From NCBI GenBank assembly GCA_035762175.1, contig DASTPP010000200.1, forward strand, positions 1 to 36,883: a stretch of 36,883 bases of DNA. The letters run 5' to 3'. This DNA is from DASTPP01 sp035762175 (lineage in GTDB: Bacteria; Myxococcota_A; Polyangia; Polyangiales; Polyangiaceae). The position numbers were made by a program, and so were the translations under genes. This document shows positions 7,840 through 19,312 of this stretch, in pieces. The notes beneath the pieces were generated by a model. That model worked only from the letters and a program-made list of their open reading frames with translations. It made no database searches and was not told where the DNA came from. How positions within the stretch are numbered: the stretch's first letter is position 1; every line of letters begins with the position of its first letter.

Positions 7840-8051
7840 GGCAGCCTGCCGAGCCCGCGAGGGCCGCGCCCGCCTGAGTAGCCCCGGCGTCGAGAACCTT
7901 CGGGCGCGCCCGGCCGAATGTAGGTTTTCACGCCCCGGCGGCCCCGGGCGGGCGCCCGGGGCGCGATCTTCGCAGCGACCGGGCGCCCGGCCCTGACGTA
8001 CTATCACGCCTCCAATCGGACGACGCCCCAACTCGAAGCGAGGAGGCTGTC

Positions 8052-9176
8052 ATGCCTAGCATCAATCGACTCGGTAGTTTGCTCTCGGTCGCGTTCGCCC
8101 TCTGGGCGCTGGCCCTGGGCGCGTGCAAGGGCGGCGCGGAGGCGAGCGCGGAGGCGAGCGCGGACGCGCCCCTCGACGCCGACGCCCTCGTCGAAGATCA
8201 CGACGCGGGCTCGATCGCCTGGACGGTGGGCGCCGACGGCGCCGTCAAGGCGCGGGTCAGCGGCGAGGGCGGCAAGCAGATCAAAGAGAACCTGAGCGGC
8301 ACGCTCGCCTGGAAGAGCCCGGCGGCCAACGCCAAGGCCGAGGTCAAGACCGTGCCCCTCGCGCTCGACCAGAAGACGGGCCTCCTGATCGCGGCCGGCC
8401 CCCGGCTCGACGCCGACCTCACCGAGGTCGGCTACACGCTCAACGTCAACGGCAAGCCCTGGTCGGGCACGCTGCACCTGCCGGCCGGCGGCACGGCCGA
8501 GCTCGTCGCGTCGGCGCGGGCCTCGGCCGAGGCGGGCGCGTCGCTGCAGGGCAAGGTAGGCCCGCACGGCGGGGTCATTCAGATCGTCGGCGAGGACCGC
8601 CTCGAGCTCGTCGTCGACGAGGCGAGCGGCGAGGTGCGGGTGTACCTGCTCGACCCCGAGCTCAAGGTCGTCGCCGTCGGCGAGCGCAAGGTGACGCTCG
8701 CGGTCAACGCCGAGGCGACCGCCCCCGAGGTCGTGGTGCTCGTGCCGGACGCGAAGGGCCTCTACCTCAAGGGCGCGCTCAAGGCGGCGGTCGACCCGGT
8801 GCGGGTGACCATCGCGGTGCACCTCGGCGGCAAGGCCCGCGTCGCGCTCGTCGGGCTCGCGCCGAACGCGCACCTCGCGGTGGGCGCGAAGGCGCCGCGG
8901 CTGAAGATCAAGGTCAAGGGCGCCTTCGACGCGCCCGACGTCGACCTGCGCGCCAAGGCGAAGGGCAAGGCCGACGTCAAGATCGCGGGGCCCGACGTCA
9001 AGATTGATGGGCCCGGCGCCAAGGCGAAGGCGGACCTCAAGGTCAAGGGGCCCGACATCACGATCAAGCCCCCCGAGGTCAAGGCCTCGGCCAAGGCCGG
9101 CGCGGGCGCGGGCGCCGGCGCGGGCGGCTCGGCGAAGGCGAAGGCGAAGGTGGGCTTCGGCGTCTCGGTGAAGTGA
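8052..9176 (+). CDS. Lipoprotein with C-terminal Lys/Gly/Pro/Asp repeats
   Basis: 374 residues with an excellent AGGAGG five bases before ATG 8052. The signal peptide ends in a lipobox LGAC (Cys25), followed by an EASAEASADA spacer. The central region (~40-290) is beta-rich with no domain I can name; it includes a GPHGGVIQIVGEDRLELVVD block. From ~290 the chain becomes a degenerate repeat built of K-(A/V)-D-(V/L)-K-(I/V)-x-G-P-D (KADVKIAGPDVKI, then KADLKVKGPDI). This is superficially like the AHNAK repeats of animals, most likely by convergence. It ends in GAGAGAGAGG and KAKAKVG. It diverges from the lectin lipoprotein across 212 bp. Probably a secreted, membrane-tethered surface protein. 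Confidence 0.8.
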   Translation: MPSINRLGSLLSVAFALWALALGACKGGAEASAEASADAPLDADALVEDHDAGSIAWTVGADGAVKARVSGEGGKQIKENLSGTLAWKSPAANAKAEVKTVPLALDQKTGLLIAAGPRLDADLTEVGYTLNVNGKPWSGTLHLPAGGTAELVASARASAEAGASLQGKVGPHGGVIQIVGEDRLELVVDEASGEVRVYLLDPELKVVAVGERKVTLAVNAEATAPEVVVLVPDAKGLYLKGALKAAVDPVRVTIAVHLGGKARVALVGLAPNAHLAVGAKAPRLKIKVKGAFDAPDVDLRAKAKGKADVKIAGPDVKIDGPGAKAKADLKVKGPDITIKPPEVKASAKAGAGAGAGAGGSAKAKAKVGFGVSVK

Positions 9177-9237
9177 GGGTTCGGCGCCGGGGGGGGTCGG
9201 CGGCGCGCGGGGCCGGTGCTAGATCTTGGCGCGCGCG

Positions 9238-9981
9238 ATGCCCCGCCAGTTCGCCCCCCCCTATGTCGCCCCCGACGCCCTCGCCCAGGCCCTGCGCGCC
9301 CGCGGCTACGCCGCGCTGAGCCCGCGGGCGCTCGCCGAGCGGCTGGGCGTCGAACCAGGGGCGCTCGAGGCGCTCGGCCCGAGCTGGGCCGACCTGCCGC
9401 CCGACGAGCACCTGCGCGACGGCGGGCGCTACCGGCGCCGCCGCCACTCGTGCTTCGTCGTCGCGGGCGAGCGGGTCGAGCAGGCGCCGCACCGGGCGCA
9501 CTGGCAGCCGCGCGAGTACAACGCGCTGCACGGCGGCATCGAGCGCTGGTTCGAGCCCGTCGACCCCGCCGTCGCGCGCGGCCCGGTCTTCGCGCGGCTG
9601 CTCTCGGGCCTCGGCGTCGCGTTCTCGGCGCTCAAGAACGAGGGGCCCTGGTTCGTCGAGGCGCACCAGTTTCGCATCGACACCACCGAGGGCATCGGCC
9701 GCCCCACGCCCGAGGGCGCGCACCGCGACGGGGTCGACTTCGTCGCCGTGCTGATGGTGCGCCGGGTCGGGGTCAAGGGCGGCGAGACGCGCGTGTTCGA
9801 CGCCGAGGGGCCGGGCGGCGTGCGCTTCACGATGAGCGAGCCCTGGTCGGCGCTCTTGCTCGACGACGAGCGCGTCATCCACGAGTCGACGCCCATTCAG
9901 CCCGAGGGCGAGGGCGAGTACGGCCACCGCGACACGCTGGTGCTCACCTACCGCCTCGGCGGCTTCCAGGGCCCGCCCTGA
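9238..9981 (+). CDS. 2-oxoglutarate/Fe(II)-dependent dioxygenase (2OG-Fe_Oxy_2, BsmA/isoleucine-hydroxylase type)
   Basis: 247 residues from ATG 9238; a TTG four codons upstream (9226) is also in frame, and neither has a strong ribosome binding site. The core block EAHQFRID, then PTPEGAHRDGVDFVAVLMV, followed by GGETRVFD, LLLDDERVIHESTPI and GHRDTLVLTYR is the pattern of the Pfam 2OG-Fe_Oxy_2 family, which includes free amino-acid hydroxylases. His162-x-Asp164 and His215 would hold iron, and Arg231 or Arg239 would bind 2-oxoglutarate. The amino-acid substrate cannot be deduced. It follows the lipoprotein by 61 bp on the same strand and converges on the DAG-kinase gene. Confidence 0.88.
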   Translation: MPRQFAPPYVAPDALAQALRARGYAALSPRALAERLGVEPGALEALGPSWADLPPDEHLRDGGRYRRRRHSCFVVAGERVEQAPHRAHWQPREYNALHGGIERWFEPVDPAVARGPVFARLLSGLGVAFSALKNEGPWFVEAHQFRIDTTEGIGRPTPEGAHRDGVDFVAVLMVRRVGVKGGETRVFDAEGPGGVRFTMSEPWSALLLDDERVIHESTPIQPEGEGEYGHRDTLVLTYRLGGFQGPP

Positions 9982-10023
9982 GCGGGCGCCGCGGCCCCGG
10001 GGCGGCCCGCGCGCTCGCCCCCC

Positions 10024-11154
10024 TCAGGGCAGGGCGGCCTCGAGCGGGGGGGCGATCTCGACCGAGACCGCCGCGCCCTTCGCCGCGCGCGGGAAGACCT
10101 CGCCGTCGAGGGTGAAGCTGCCCTCGAGCCGCATCGCCGTCGCCGCCGCGACGTCGAGCGTGCCGGCGAGGGGGCGCCCGAGCATCAGCCCGGGGGCCAT
10201 CTTCACGAGGGCGCCCGCGCGGGTCTCGGTGATGACGCGGACCGAGAAGGCGTGCGCGCCCTCGGGCGGCCCGAGCGCCCGCAAGGCCCCGCCGGCGATG
10301 GCCAGGTCGACGGTGCTCGCGACGGCCGCGGCGTAGCGCGCGAGCTCGGCCCGCCCCCCCGCGTGCGCGACCACGAGGGGCCCCTCGGGCGGCTCGAGGC
10401 GCCAGCGCTCGCGCCGCCACCGCTCGGTCTCGAGCGCATACCCCCGAAAGGCCTCGAAGAGCAGCCGCGACAGGCCGCCGTGGCCGCCGCCGAACTCGTC
10501 GTAGAGCTCGAGCGCGTGGCGCACCATCTCGGAGCCGAAGACGAAGCCGAAGCGCCGGCCGAAGGCGCCGCTCTCGACGCGCAAGAGCGGCAGCGGGCGC
10601 GAGGGCAGCGCCGCGAGGGGGGCGCCGCGGTAGGCGCGGGCGAGGCGCCCCAGCGTGCGCGCCGCCGGGCCCGAGGTGCCGAGCGTGCGGCCGACGATGT
10701 TGAGCGTGCCGCCCCGCAAGACCAGCAGCCGCGGCAGGGGCGGCGGGGCCCCGCACGCCTCGCCCGTCGCGCGCGTGAGCGCGAGCAGCTCGTTGACCGC
10801 CGCGTGCAAGGTGCCGTCGCCCCCCAGCGTGGCCAGCACGTTGACGCCCTCGCGGGCGACCAGCCGCCCGAGCGCCGCCCGGAGCGAGCCGAGATCGCTC
10901 GTCTCGTGCGCGAGCCCCCCGCACGCCTGCGCGACCGCCGCGACGAGCGCGGGGCCGGCCTCGCGCACCGCGCGCGCCCGCGGGTTGACGATCACGCCGA
11001 CGCGGAGCGGCGCCCCGGGCCGGCAGGCGGCGACGCGCATCGCGTACGCCGCCGGGCCGATCGCCTCGGCGGGCCAGAGGCGAGCCTCGTCGGGCGAGGG
11101 TCGCGCGAGGCCGCCGGCGCCGAAGGGGCCTTCGAGAGGGAGCGTCACCTGCAT
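10024..11154 (-). CDS. Diacylglycerol/sphingosine kinase family protein (DAGK catalytic domain)
   Basis: 376 residues from ATG 11154; a GTG at 11178 is an alternative, and the open frame continues upstream without family sequence. The nucleotide-binding half is clear: VGVIVNPRA (52-60) and LGGDGTLHAAVNELL (110-124), the DAGK_cat signature. The usual PLGTGNDFAR loop reads GGTLNIVGRTL here (148-158), so the motif is present but diverged. The C-terminal beta-sandwich closes with FTLDGEVFP, the family's DGE element. Such enzymes phosphorylate lipid hydroxyls (diacylglycerol, sphingoid bases or related lipids) at the inner membrane; the substrate is unknown. It has no partner gene, diverging from 11350 and converging with the dioxygenase. 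Confidence 0.85.
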   Translation of the reverse strand: MQVTLPLEGPFGAGGLARPSPDEARLWPAEAIGPAAYAMRVAACRPGAPLRVGVIVNPRARAVREAGPALVAAVAQACGGLAHETSDLGSLRAALGRLVAREGVNVLATLGGDGTLHAAVNELLALTRATGEACGAPPPLPRLLVLRGGTLNIVGRTLGTSGPAARTLGRLARAYRGAPLAALPSRPLPLLRVESGAFGRRFGFVFGSEMVRHALELYDEFGGGHGGLSRLLFEAFRGYALETERWRRERWRLEPPEGPLVVAHAGGRAELARYAAAVASTVDLAIAGGALRALGPPEGAHAFSVRVITETRAGALVKMAPGLMLGRPLAGTLDVAAATAMRLEGSFTLDGEVFPRAAKGAAVSVEIAPPLEAALP

Positions 11155-11349
11155 GGCCGGCCCGTCGAGACTACCCACGCCCCGGGCCCGCGGGGGCCTC
11201 GAAAATCGAAGGGCGCGCGGGGCGCCGCGTCGCGCCTGCTGCGGGCGCCCCGGCCGCGCCCGCGCCACGGAACAGGGTAGGCGCTCGTCTCGTACGACGT
11301 AGGGGTCAAACGGCCCTCTTCGCGCGGCGCCCCACAACCCAAGAGCTTC

Positions 11350-12543
11350 ATGCCCTCTTCCCGGCCCGACCACGATCCGAAGTTGCCCCCCGCCCTGCCC
11401 GTGGCGCTTCCGCGCTTGAGCGCCGAACAAGCCGAGCTGCTCGCCTCGCGCTTCCTCCCCCTCTGGGAAGATCGGGCCCCGCCCGAGCCCGCCGGCCCCC
11501 CCGTCAACCTCTCGCTCATCGCCTCGCCGCGCCTGCCGCCCCCCTTGCCCCTGACCCCCGCGCCCGCGGCGGCGCAGGCCTCGGGCGAGGCATTGACGCA
11601 CCTCGCCTCGCTTCTGCAAGTGGCGCTCTCGCCCCAGGCCGGGCCGGCGTCCGCGCAGCCGAGCGCCCCACCTGCCGCCGCCCCCCCGCCGCACGCGGCC
11701 CCGCCGCCGCCGCAAACCAACGCGCTCTGGGCGCAAGCGCCGGCGCAAGCTCCGCCGCTGCCGCAAACGACTGCGCTCGTGCCGCAAGCACCGGCGCAAG
11801 CTGGTCCGCTGCTTTCGCAGGCCGCCCTCCCCCCCTACCCGCCATCGCCGTCGTTCGCCTCGCCGCCTCGGGCGATGCCCTTCGGGCCGATGGGCTTCGG
11901 CCCGCCGCAGGCCCCGAGCCACCTGCGGGAGACGGCCCCGCTGCCCCCGCAGCCGAGGGCCGCGCTACCCTCGTACGGGCGCGCTCACGTCGCCGTTCGC
12001 GACGCCGCGCTCGAAGGGCGTCGCGCCGCGAAGCCCCACCGGCGGTTGTCCGCGTGGCTGGCCATCGCCTCGGTCGCGGCGCTCGGCGGCGGCGCGTTCG
12101 CGTTCTCGCGTGGCGCTGCGCACGATGAGGCGGGCGCCCAGGCCGCAGCGTCGCAGCCCGGGGCCGAGAGCGCCACGCCTGGCGGCGGCGCGCCGGCCGA
12201 CCAGGCGGCCGAAGAGAAGGCGGCGGCCGACAAAGCGGCCGAGAAGGCGGCGGCCGACAGAGCGGTGGCCGACAAGGCAGCGGCTGAGAAAGCGATGGCC
12301 GAGAGGGCAGCGGCCGAGAAGGCGGCGGCCGAGAAGGCGATGGCTGACAGGGCTGTGGCCGACAAGGCGGCCGAGGCCGACAAGGCAGGCGCGCAACGGC
12401 CGCCCGCCCTGACCAGGCGGGCGCAGCGCAGGGCGTCGGCGCCCGCGACGACAGTCGCGCAGGCGACCCCGAAGGCGACGACGGCGAAGGGGCCCGGCGA
12501 GTCCATCGTGCGCGACTTCCCCGACGCGATTTCGACCGACTGA
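11350..12543 (+). CDS. Pro/Ala-rich protein with internal membrane segment and Ala/Lys/Glu coiled repeats
   Basis: 397 residues. The N-terminal ~220 residues are a Pro/Ala-rich, mostly disordered region with QAPAQ repeats. One membrane segment (LSAWLAIASVAALGGGAFAF, about 232-251) follows a basic stretch, KPHRR. After it come ~60 residues of tandem five-residue units (KAAAE, KAMAE, RAVAD and similar), which would form an alternating charged helix, then a Lys-rich C-terminus ending IVRDFPDAISTD. The order suggests a cytoplasmic N-terminus and a periplasmic coil, but topology is inferred. No enzyme motif was found and I do not recognise the family. A faint AAGAG precedes ATG 11350. Confidence 0.7.
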   Translation: MPSSRPDHDPKLPPALPVALPRLSAEQAELLASRFLPLWEDRAPPEPAGPPVNLSLIASPRLPPPLPLTPAPAAAQASGEALTHLASLLQVALSPQAGPASAQPSAPPAAAPPPHAAPPPPQTNALWAQAPAQAPPLPQTTALVPQAPAQAGPLLSQAALPPYPPSPSFASPPRAMPFGPMGFGPPQAPSHLRETAPLPPQPRAALPSYGRAHVAVRDAALEGRRAAKPHRRLSAWLAIASVAALGGGAFAFSRGAAHDEAGAQAAASQPGAESATPGGGAPADQAAEEKAAADKAAEKAAADRAVADKAAAEKAMAERAAAEKAAAEKAMADRAVADKAAEADKAGAQRPPALTRRAQRRASAPATTVAQATPKATTAKGPGESIVRDFPDAISTD

Positions 12544-13030
12544 AGAAAACCGGGCGAGGCCCGCGCGTCGCGGAGATCAGAGCGCGCATCGGGGGTCGAC
12601 GTCGCCCCCCCGCCGCCGTCGTGCGACGCGGGCCCTCGTTTGAGCTCCCGGACGCAGCGTTGCGCCGGTTTTCGCTCGGACGCGCAACGCTCGCGAACGC
12701 CGTCGGGGCGGCCTGTCACGCTGCACCCATCCGTCTGGGGCGGAACGCCACGAGAGTTACCTTCGCGGAGGGCGTTTCGGCTCGCAAACGAGGGATTCGT
12801 GCGTTTCGGGGCCCAACGCAACATCGGCATGTCCCGTGCTGGTACCCTGAAGGCGGCGCCCACGCCCCCTTCGGAGTGAGGCGTGTCGCCCCAAAACCTG
12901 CGGGTTTTCGCCCGCCTCGCCGACCAGACCCCGGTTTGGTTTAGGCAAGGCGTCTTTTTACCGAAGGACCGCAGGCGCATGGCTACCAAATGGTGAGCTC
13001 AAGTGGGTGCTTGTGCTTCGGGGCAAGAAC
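12544..13030. other. 487-bp intergenic region, base composition shifts to lower GC
   Basis: No gene can be supported. Frames open here lack start signals and familiar sequence. A perfect 10-bp inverted repeat AGCGTTGCGC/GCGCAACGCT (12656-12665 and 12682-12691) is the clearest structure. From about 12930 the base composition drops visibly (runs such as TTTGGTTTAGG and CTTTTTACC) and stays low into the small gene that follows. Confidence 0.6.
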
Positions 13031-13297
13031 ATGGTAACGGATATTATTCACCCAAGCTGGACATTTGTACCAACTATGCCCGCGTTCGTTTTGCCCGCTC
13101 TTGTCGTCCTGATGGCTCTTGTGACGCTGGTTTGGCTCTACCAAGCCGGCGTCCGGGCCTTGACGCGTCTCGTCGAAGTCTTTGTGGGTGGGTCTGCCGA
13201 GACCTACGAGCCCGCCGAGCAGGCCTGGGCCCCCGTGGCCCACGCGGCCCACGCGGCCCACGTGGCCCACGCGGCCCACCCCAGCCCGGCCGAGTGA
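13031..13297 (+). CDS. Small membrane protein with Ala/His-repeat C-terminus
   Basis: 88 residues from ATG 13031 (GTG 13007 is an in-frame alternative adding eight residues). After a short N-terminus, residues ~13-42 form one hydrophobic helix (PAFVLPALVVLMALVTLVWL) leading into a short amphipathic segment. The tail carries AHAAHAAHVAHAAH, encoded by 9-bp CACGCGGCC-like units, so four to five imidazoles stand at three-residue spacing and could bind metal. The first half is AT-richer than any other gene here (ATT, AAC, TTT codons), suggesting recent acquisition. No family is recognised. Small size and the lack of a clear ribosome binding site keep confidence moderate. Confidence 0.5.
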   Translation: MVTDIIHPSWTFVPTMPAFVLPALVVLMALVTLVWLYQAGVRALTRLVEVFVGGSAETYEPAEQAWAPVAHAAHAAHVAHAAHPSPAE

Positions 13298-13719
13298 GCG
13301 GCAAGCCCAGCCCCGCCGCGTGAGCGCGACGCCCGCAGCCTCGGCGTTGCCCCGGGCTGCCCTCGAACACCGCTCCGCCCGAGCGTTGGGGCGAAGGGCG
13401 GGGGCACGAGCGCAAGCGTTCCGACGTTCAGGCTCCCGTCAAGCGCGCGAGTTTCGGGCCAGGCGCGGGGCCGCCCCGGGCGCGGGGGGCTGCGGGCGTG
13501 ATGATCGACTCGCTGCACTGGGCCCTGCGGGCCGCCCCGGGCGCGGGGGGCTGCGGGGCGGGGGCGGCCGGGCGCGGCCGACGGCAGGGCATGGACGGGC
13601 TTCGCATCTCGGGTTAGGTAGTCCGGCCGGCGTCGGCACGGCGGGGCCCGCGCGGCGGCGGTCGAGAGGGCGACACAGGTGAAGGCTGCGAACGTGACGC
13701 ACGCCGCGGGCGCCGGCCG
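13298..13719. other. 422-bp intergenic region with 27-bp direct repeat
   Basis: Holds an exact 27-bp GC-rich sequence at 13470-13496 and 13531-13557, 61 bp apart. No promoter, hairpin-type terminator or small gene is clear in the rest. Confidence 0.65.
13470..13557. repeat. 27-bp direct repeat, two copies 61 bp apart
   Basis: Two identical 27-bp copies, each starting GCCGCCCCGGGCGCGG and ending CTGCGGG, lie upstream of the MFS exporter gene. They are separated by 34 bp of unrelated sequence. Confidence 0.9.
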
Positions 13720-14949
13720 ATGAGCGCGGGCCCCGGGGCCTCGGCCCCCGCGGCGCGGCCGGCCGCGCCGCCGCGGCAGGGCCCGGCGCTCGAGCTCTTG
13801 CTCGGCACGCTCACGGCCTTCGCGCCGCTGTCGGTCGACATGTACTTGCCGGCGTTCCCGAGCATCGGGCGCGAGCTGGGGGCCGGCCCCGCCCGGGTGC
13901 AGCTGACGCTCGCGTCGTTCTTCGTGGGCCTGTCGCTCGGGCAGTTCGTGACCGGGCCCTTCATCGACCGCTTCGGCCGGACGCGCCCGCTCTACGCCGG
14001 CCTCGCGCTCTACGTGGCCGCCTCGCTCGGGTGCGCGCTCAGCCCCTCGATCGCGGCGCTGACGGCGTTCCGGGTCGCGCAGGCGGTGGGCGGCGCGGTC
14101 GCGCTCGTCGTCGCGCGCGCGGTCGTGCGCGATCTGCACTCGGGGGCGGCCGCCGCCCGGATGCTCTCGCGCCTCGCCCTCGTGATGGGCGTCGCGCCGA
14201 TCGTCGCGCCGCTCGTGGGCGGGCTGATGCTGAAGGTCGCCGGCTGGCGCGCGATCTTCGTCGTGCTCGCGGCCGTCGGCGCGCTGACGCTGGCGGCGTC
14301 GGTGGCGGCGCTGCCCGAGACGGCGCCGCCCCAGCCCGGGGGGGCCCGGCTGCGCCTGCCCCTCGGCGAGGTGCTGCGGGCGCCGGGCTTCCTCGGGTAC
14401 GCGCTGACGGCGGCGTGCGCGCAGGCCGGCATGTTCGCGTACATCGCGGGCTCGTCGTTCGTCTTCATCACGCTCCACGGCGTGCCGGCGCAGTCGTTCG
14501 GCTGGTTCTTCGGCGCCAACGCGGCCGGCTTCGTGGCCTCGGCGCAGGTCAACCGCCGCCTGCTCGCGCGCCGCCCGCCCGAGCGCGTGCTGCGGGGCGC
14601 GCTGCGCGCCGCCGCCCTCGCGGGCCTTTTGCTCGTCGCCGGCGCCGCGACGGGGGCGGGCGGGGTCTGGGGCGTCTGGGCCCCGCTCTTCGTGTTCCTT
14701 TGCAGCTTGGGCTTCATCGTGCCGAACGCCACGGCGCTCTCGCTCGAGCACCAGGTCGGCCGCGTCGGCACGGCCTCGGCCGTGCTCGGCACGCTGCTGC
14801 ACGGGGCGGCCGCGGGGTCGTCCTCGGCCGTGAGCGCCGCCCACGACGGCACCGCGCTGCCGATGGCGCTCATCGTCACCGGCGCCGCCTTCCTCGCCTG
14901 GGCGAGCCCGGCGCTCGCGCGGGGGGCCCCGGCGCCCCCCGGCGCGTGA
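13720..14949 (+). CDS. MFS drug-efflux transporter, Bcr/CflA type
   Basis: 409 residues. The helix-1 sequence SVDMYLPAFPSIGRELG is the hallmark of the Bcr/CflA subfamily of drug:proton antiporters, and GQFVTGPFIDRFGRTRPL is its motif-A loop between helices 2 and 3. Twelve hydrophobic segments can be counted, with the central loop after about residue 195. The family exports bicyclomycin, sulphonamides and other small molecules across the inner membrane; the substrate here is unknown. The N-terminal ~22 residues are Ala/Pro-rich and the start has no good ribosome binding site, so the true start could be slightly downstream. The GNAT gene follows 12 bp later on the same strand, probably in one transcript. 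Confidence 0.9.
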   Translation: MSAGPGASAPAARPAAPPRQGPALELLLGTLTAFAPLSVDMYLPAFPSIGRELGAGPARVQLTLASFFVGLSLGQFVTGPFIDRFGRTRPLYAGLALYVAASLGCALSPSIAALTAFRVAQAVGGAVALVVARAVVRDLHSGAAAARMLSRLALVMGVAPIVAPLVGGLMLKVAGWRAIFVVLAAVGALTLAASVAALPETAPPQPGGARLRLPLGEVLRAPGFLGYALTAACAQAGMFAYIAGSSFVFITLHGVPAQSFGWFFGANAAGFVASAQVNRRLLARRPPERVLRGALRAAALAGLLLVAGAATGAGGVWGVWAPLFVFLCSLGFIVPNATALSLEHQVGRVGTASAVLGTLLHGAAAGSSSAVSAAHDGTALPMALIVTGAAFLAWASPALARGAPAPPGA

Positions 14950-14961
14950 TAGCGTCGCGGC

Positions 14962-15735
14962 GTGCTGCCCGATCTGCCCGCCGACGAGATCTTCGAAGAG
15001 GTGGTCGTCACCCCGCGCGGGGCCTACGTGCCCCTGCCCGACCTGCGCGTCGTCGAGCGGCCGGGCTGGCTGCAGCTCGTGACGCCCTCGCTCAAGGATG
15101 GCGGGCTCAACGAGATCGCCTTCGCCGCGCTCGACGAGCGCCACGCCGACGCCGTCATCGACGTCGCGCTCGCCGAGTACCGGGCGCTCGGGGTGCGATT
15201 CCGCTGGGCGGTGGGTCCGGGCAGCGCGCCCGCCGACCTCGCCGAGCGGCTCGAGCGCCGCGGCCTCGAGCGGGGCTGGACGCGCGGCATGGCCCGCTCG
15301 ACCGGGGGCTTCTCGGCCGAGGTCGACCCCGCGGTGGGCGTCGAAGAGGTCGGCGCCACGACGCTCGAGGCCTTCACGCGGGTGATGGCCGAGGGCTGGG
15401 GCGTCGACCCCGGGCCGCTCGCGCGGGTGAACGAGGCCGCGCTCGCGGCCGAGGGGGGGCGGCACCGGCTCTACCTCGCGCGCCTCGGGGGCGAGCCGGC
15501 GGCGACGGCGGCCTACGTCGCCTTCCCGCGCTCGGCGTACCTGCTGGGCGGCGTCGTGCTGCCGCGCTTCCGGGGGCGGGGCCTGTACCGGGCGCTGGTC
15601 GGGGCGCGGCTCGCCGACGCGCGCGCCCGCGGCCTCGCGCTCGCCACGTCGCACGCGCGCGAAGAGACGTCGGCGCCCTTGCTCGAGACGATGGGCTTCG
15701 AGACCGTCTGCCGCTTCCCGGTCTTCCACGGCTGA
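14962..15735 (+). CDS. GNAT-family N-acetyltransferase
   Basis: 257 residues from GTG 14962, 12 bp after the MFS stop. The C-terminal half is a GNAT fold: YLARLGGEPAATAAYVAFP strands, then the acetyl-CoA pyrophosphate loop V-V-L-P-R-F-R-G-R-G-L-Y (198-209), and a closing MGFETVCRF strand-turn. The N-terminal ~110 residues are not clearly GNAT and may be a degenerate second copy. The enzyme transfers an acetyl group from acetyl-CoA to an amine. Pairing with an exporter hints at modification or removal of a toxic amine or drug, but that is inference. No separate regulatory signal is visible. Confidence 0.82.
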   Translation: MLPDLPADEIFEEVVVTPRGAYVPLPDLRVVERPGWLQLVTPSLKDGGLNEIAFAALDERHADAVIDVALAEYRALGVRFRWAVGPGSAPADLAERLERRGLERGWTRGMARSTGGFSAEVDPAVGVEEVGATTLEAFTRVMAEGWGVDPGPLARVNEAALAAEGGRHRLYLARLGGEPAATAAYVAFPRSAYLLGGVVLPRFRGRGLYRALVGARLADARARGLALATSHAREETSAPLLETMGFETVCRFPVFHG

Positions 15736-15802
15736 GCGCGGGCCCGGCGCGCCCGGCGGCCGGCGGGGCCCCGGCGCGCGGCCCGGGCGGGGGGGTCGCC
15801 GC

Positions 15803-19144
<3,342 letters not shown>

Positions 19145-19312
19145 GGCCCCGCCACCTAGCATGGTGGCGCCCTCGGGACGAATCGCCGTCCGCTTCCGGC
19201 CCGCGCCCCCCGGCGGCGCCCGCCGAAGGCTTCGCCACGGGCGGCCGGCCCGCGCGCCCCGGCGGCGCCCCCGCGCGCCGGGCGCCCCGCCGCCGCCCCC
19301 GGCCCCCGGCCC

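Noticed and set aside
12621..12944. Open frames on both strands between 12600 and 12985 as a gene
   Set aside because: Overlapping alternatives, no ribosome binding site, no known family, and composition not protein-like.
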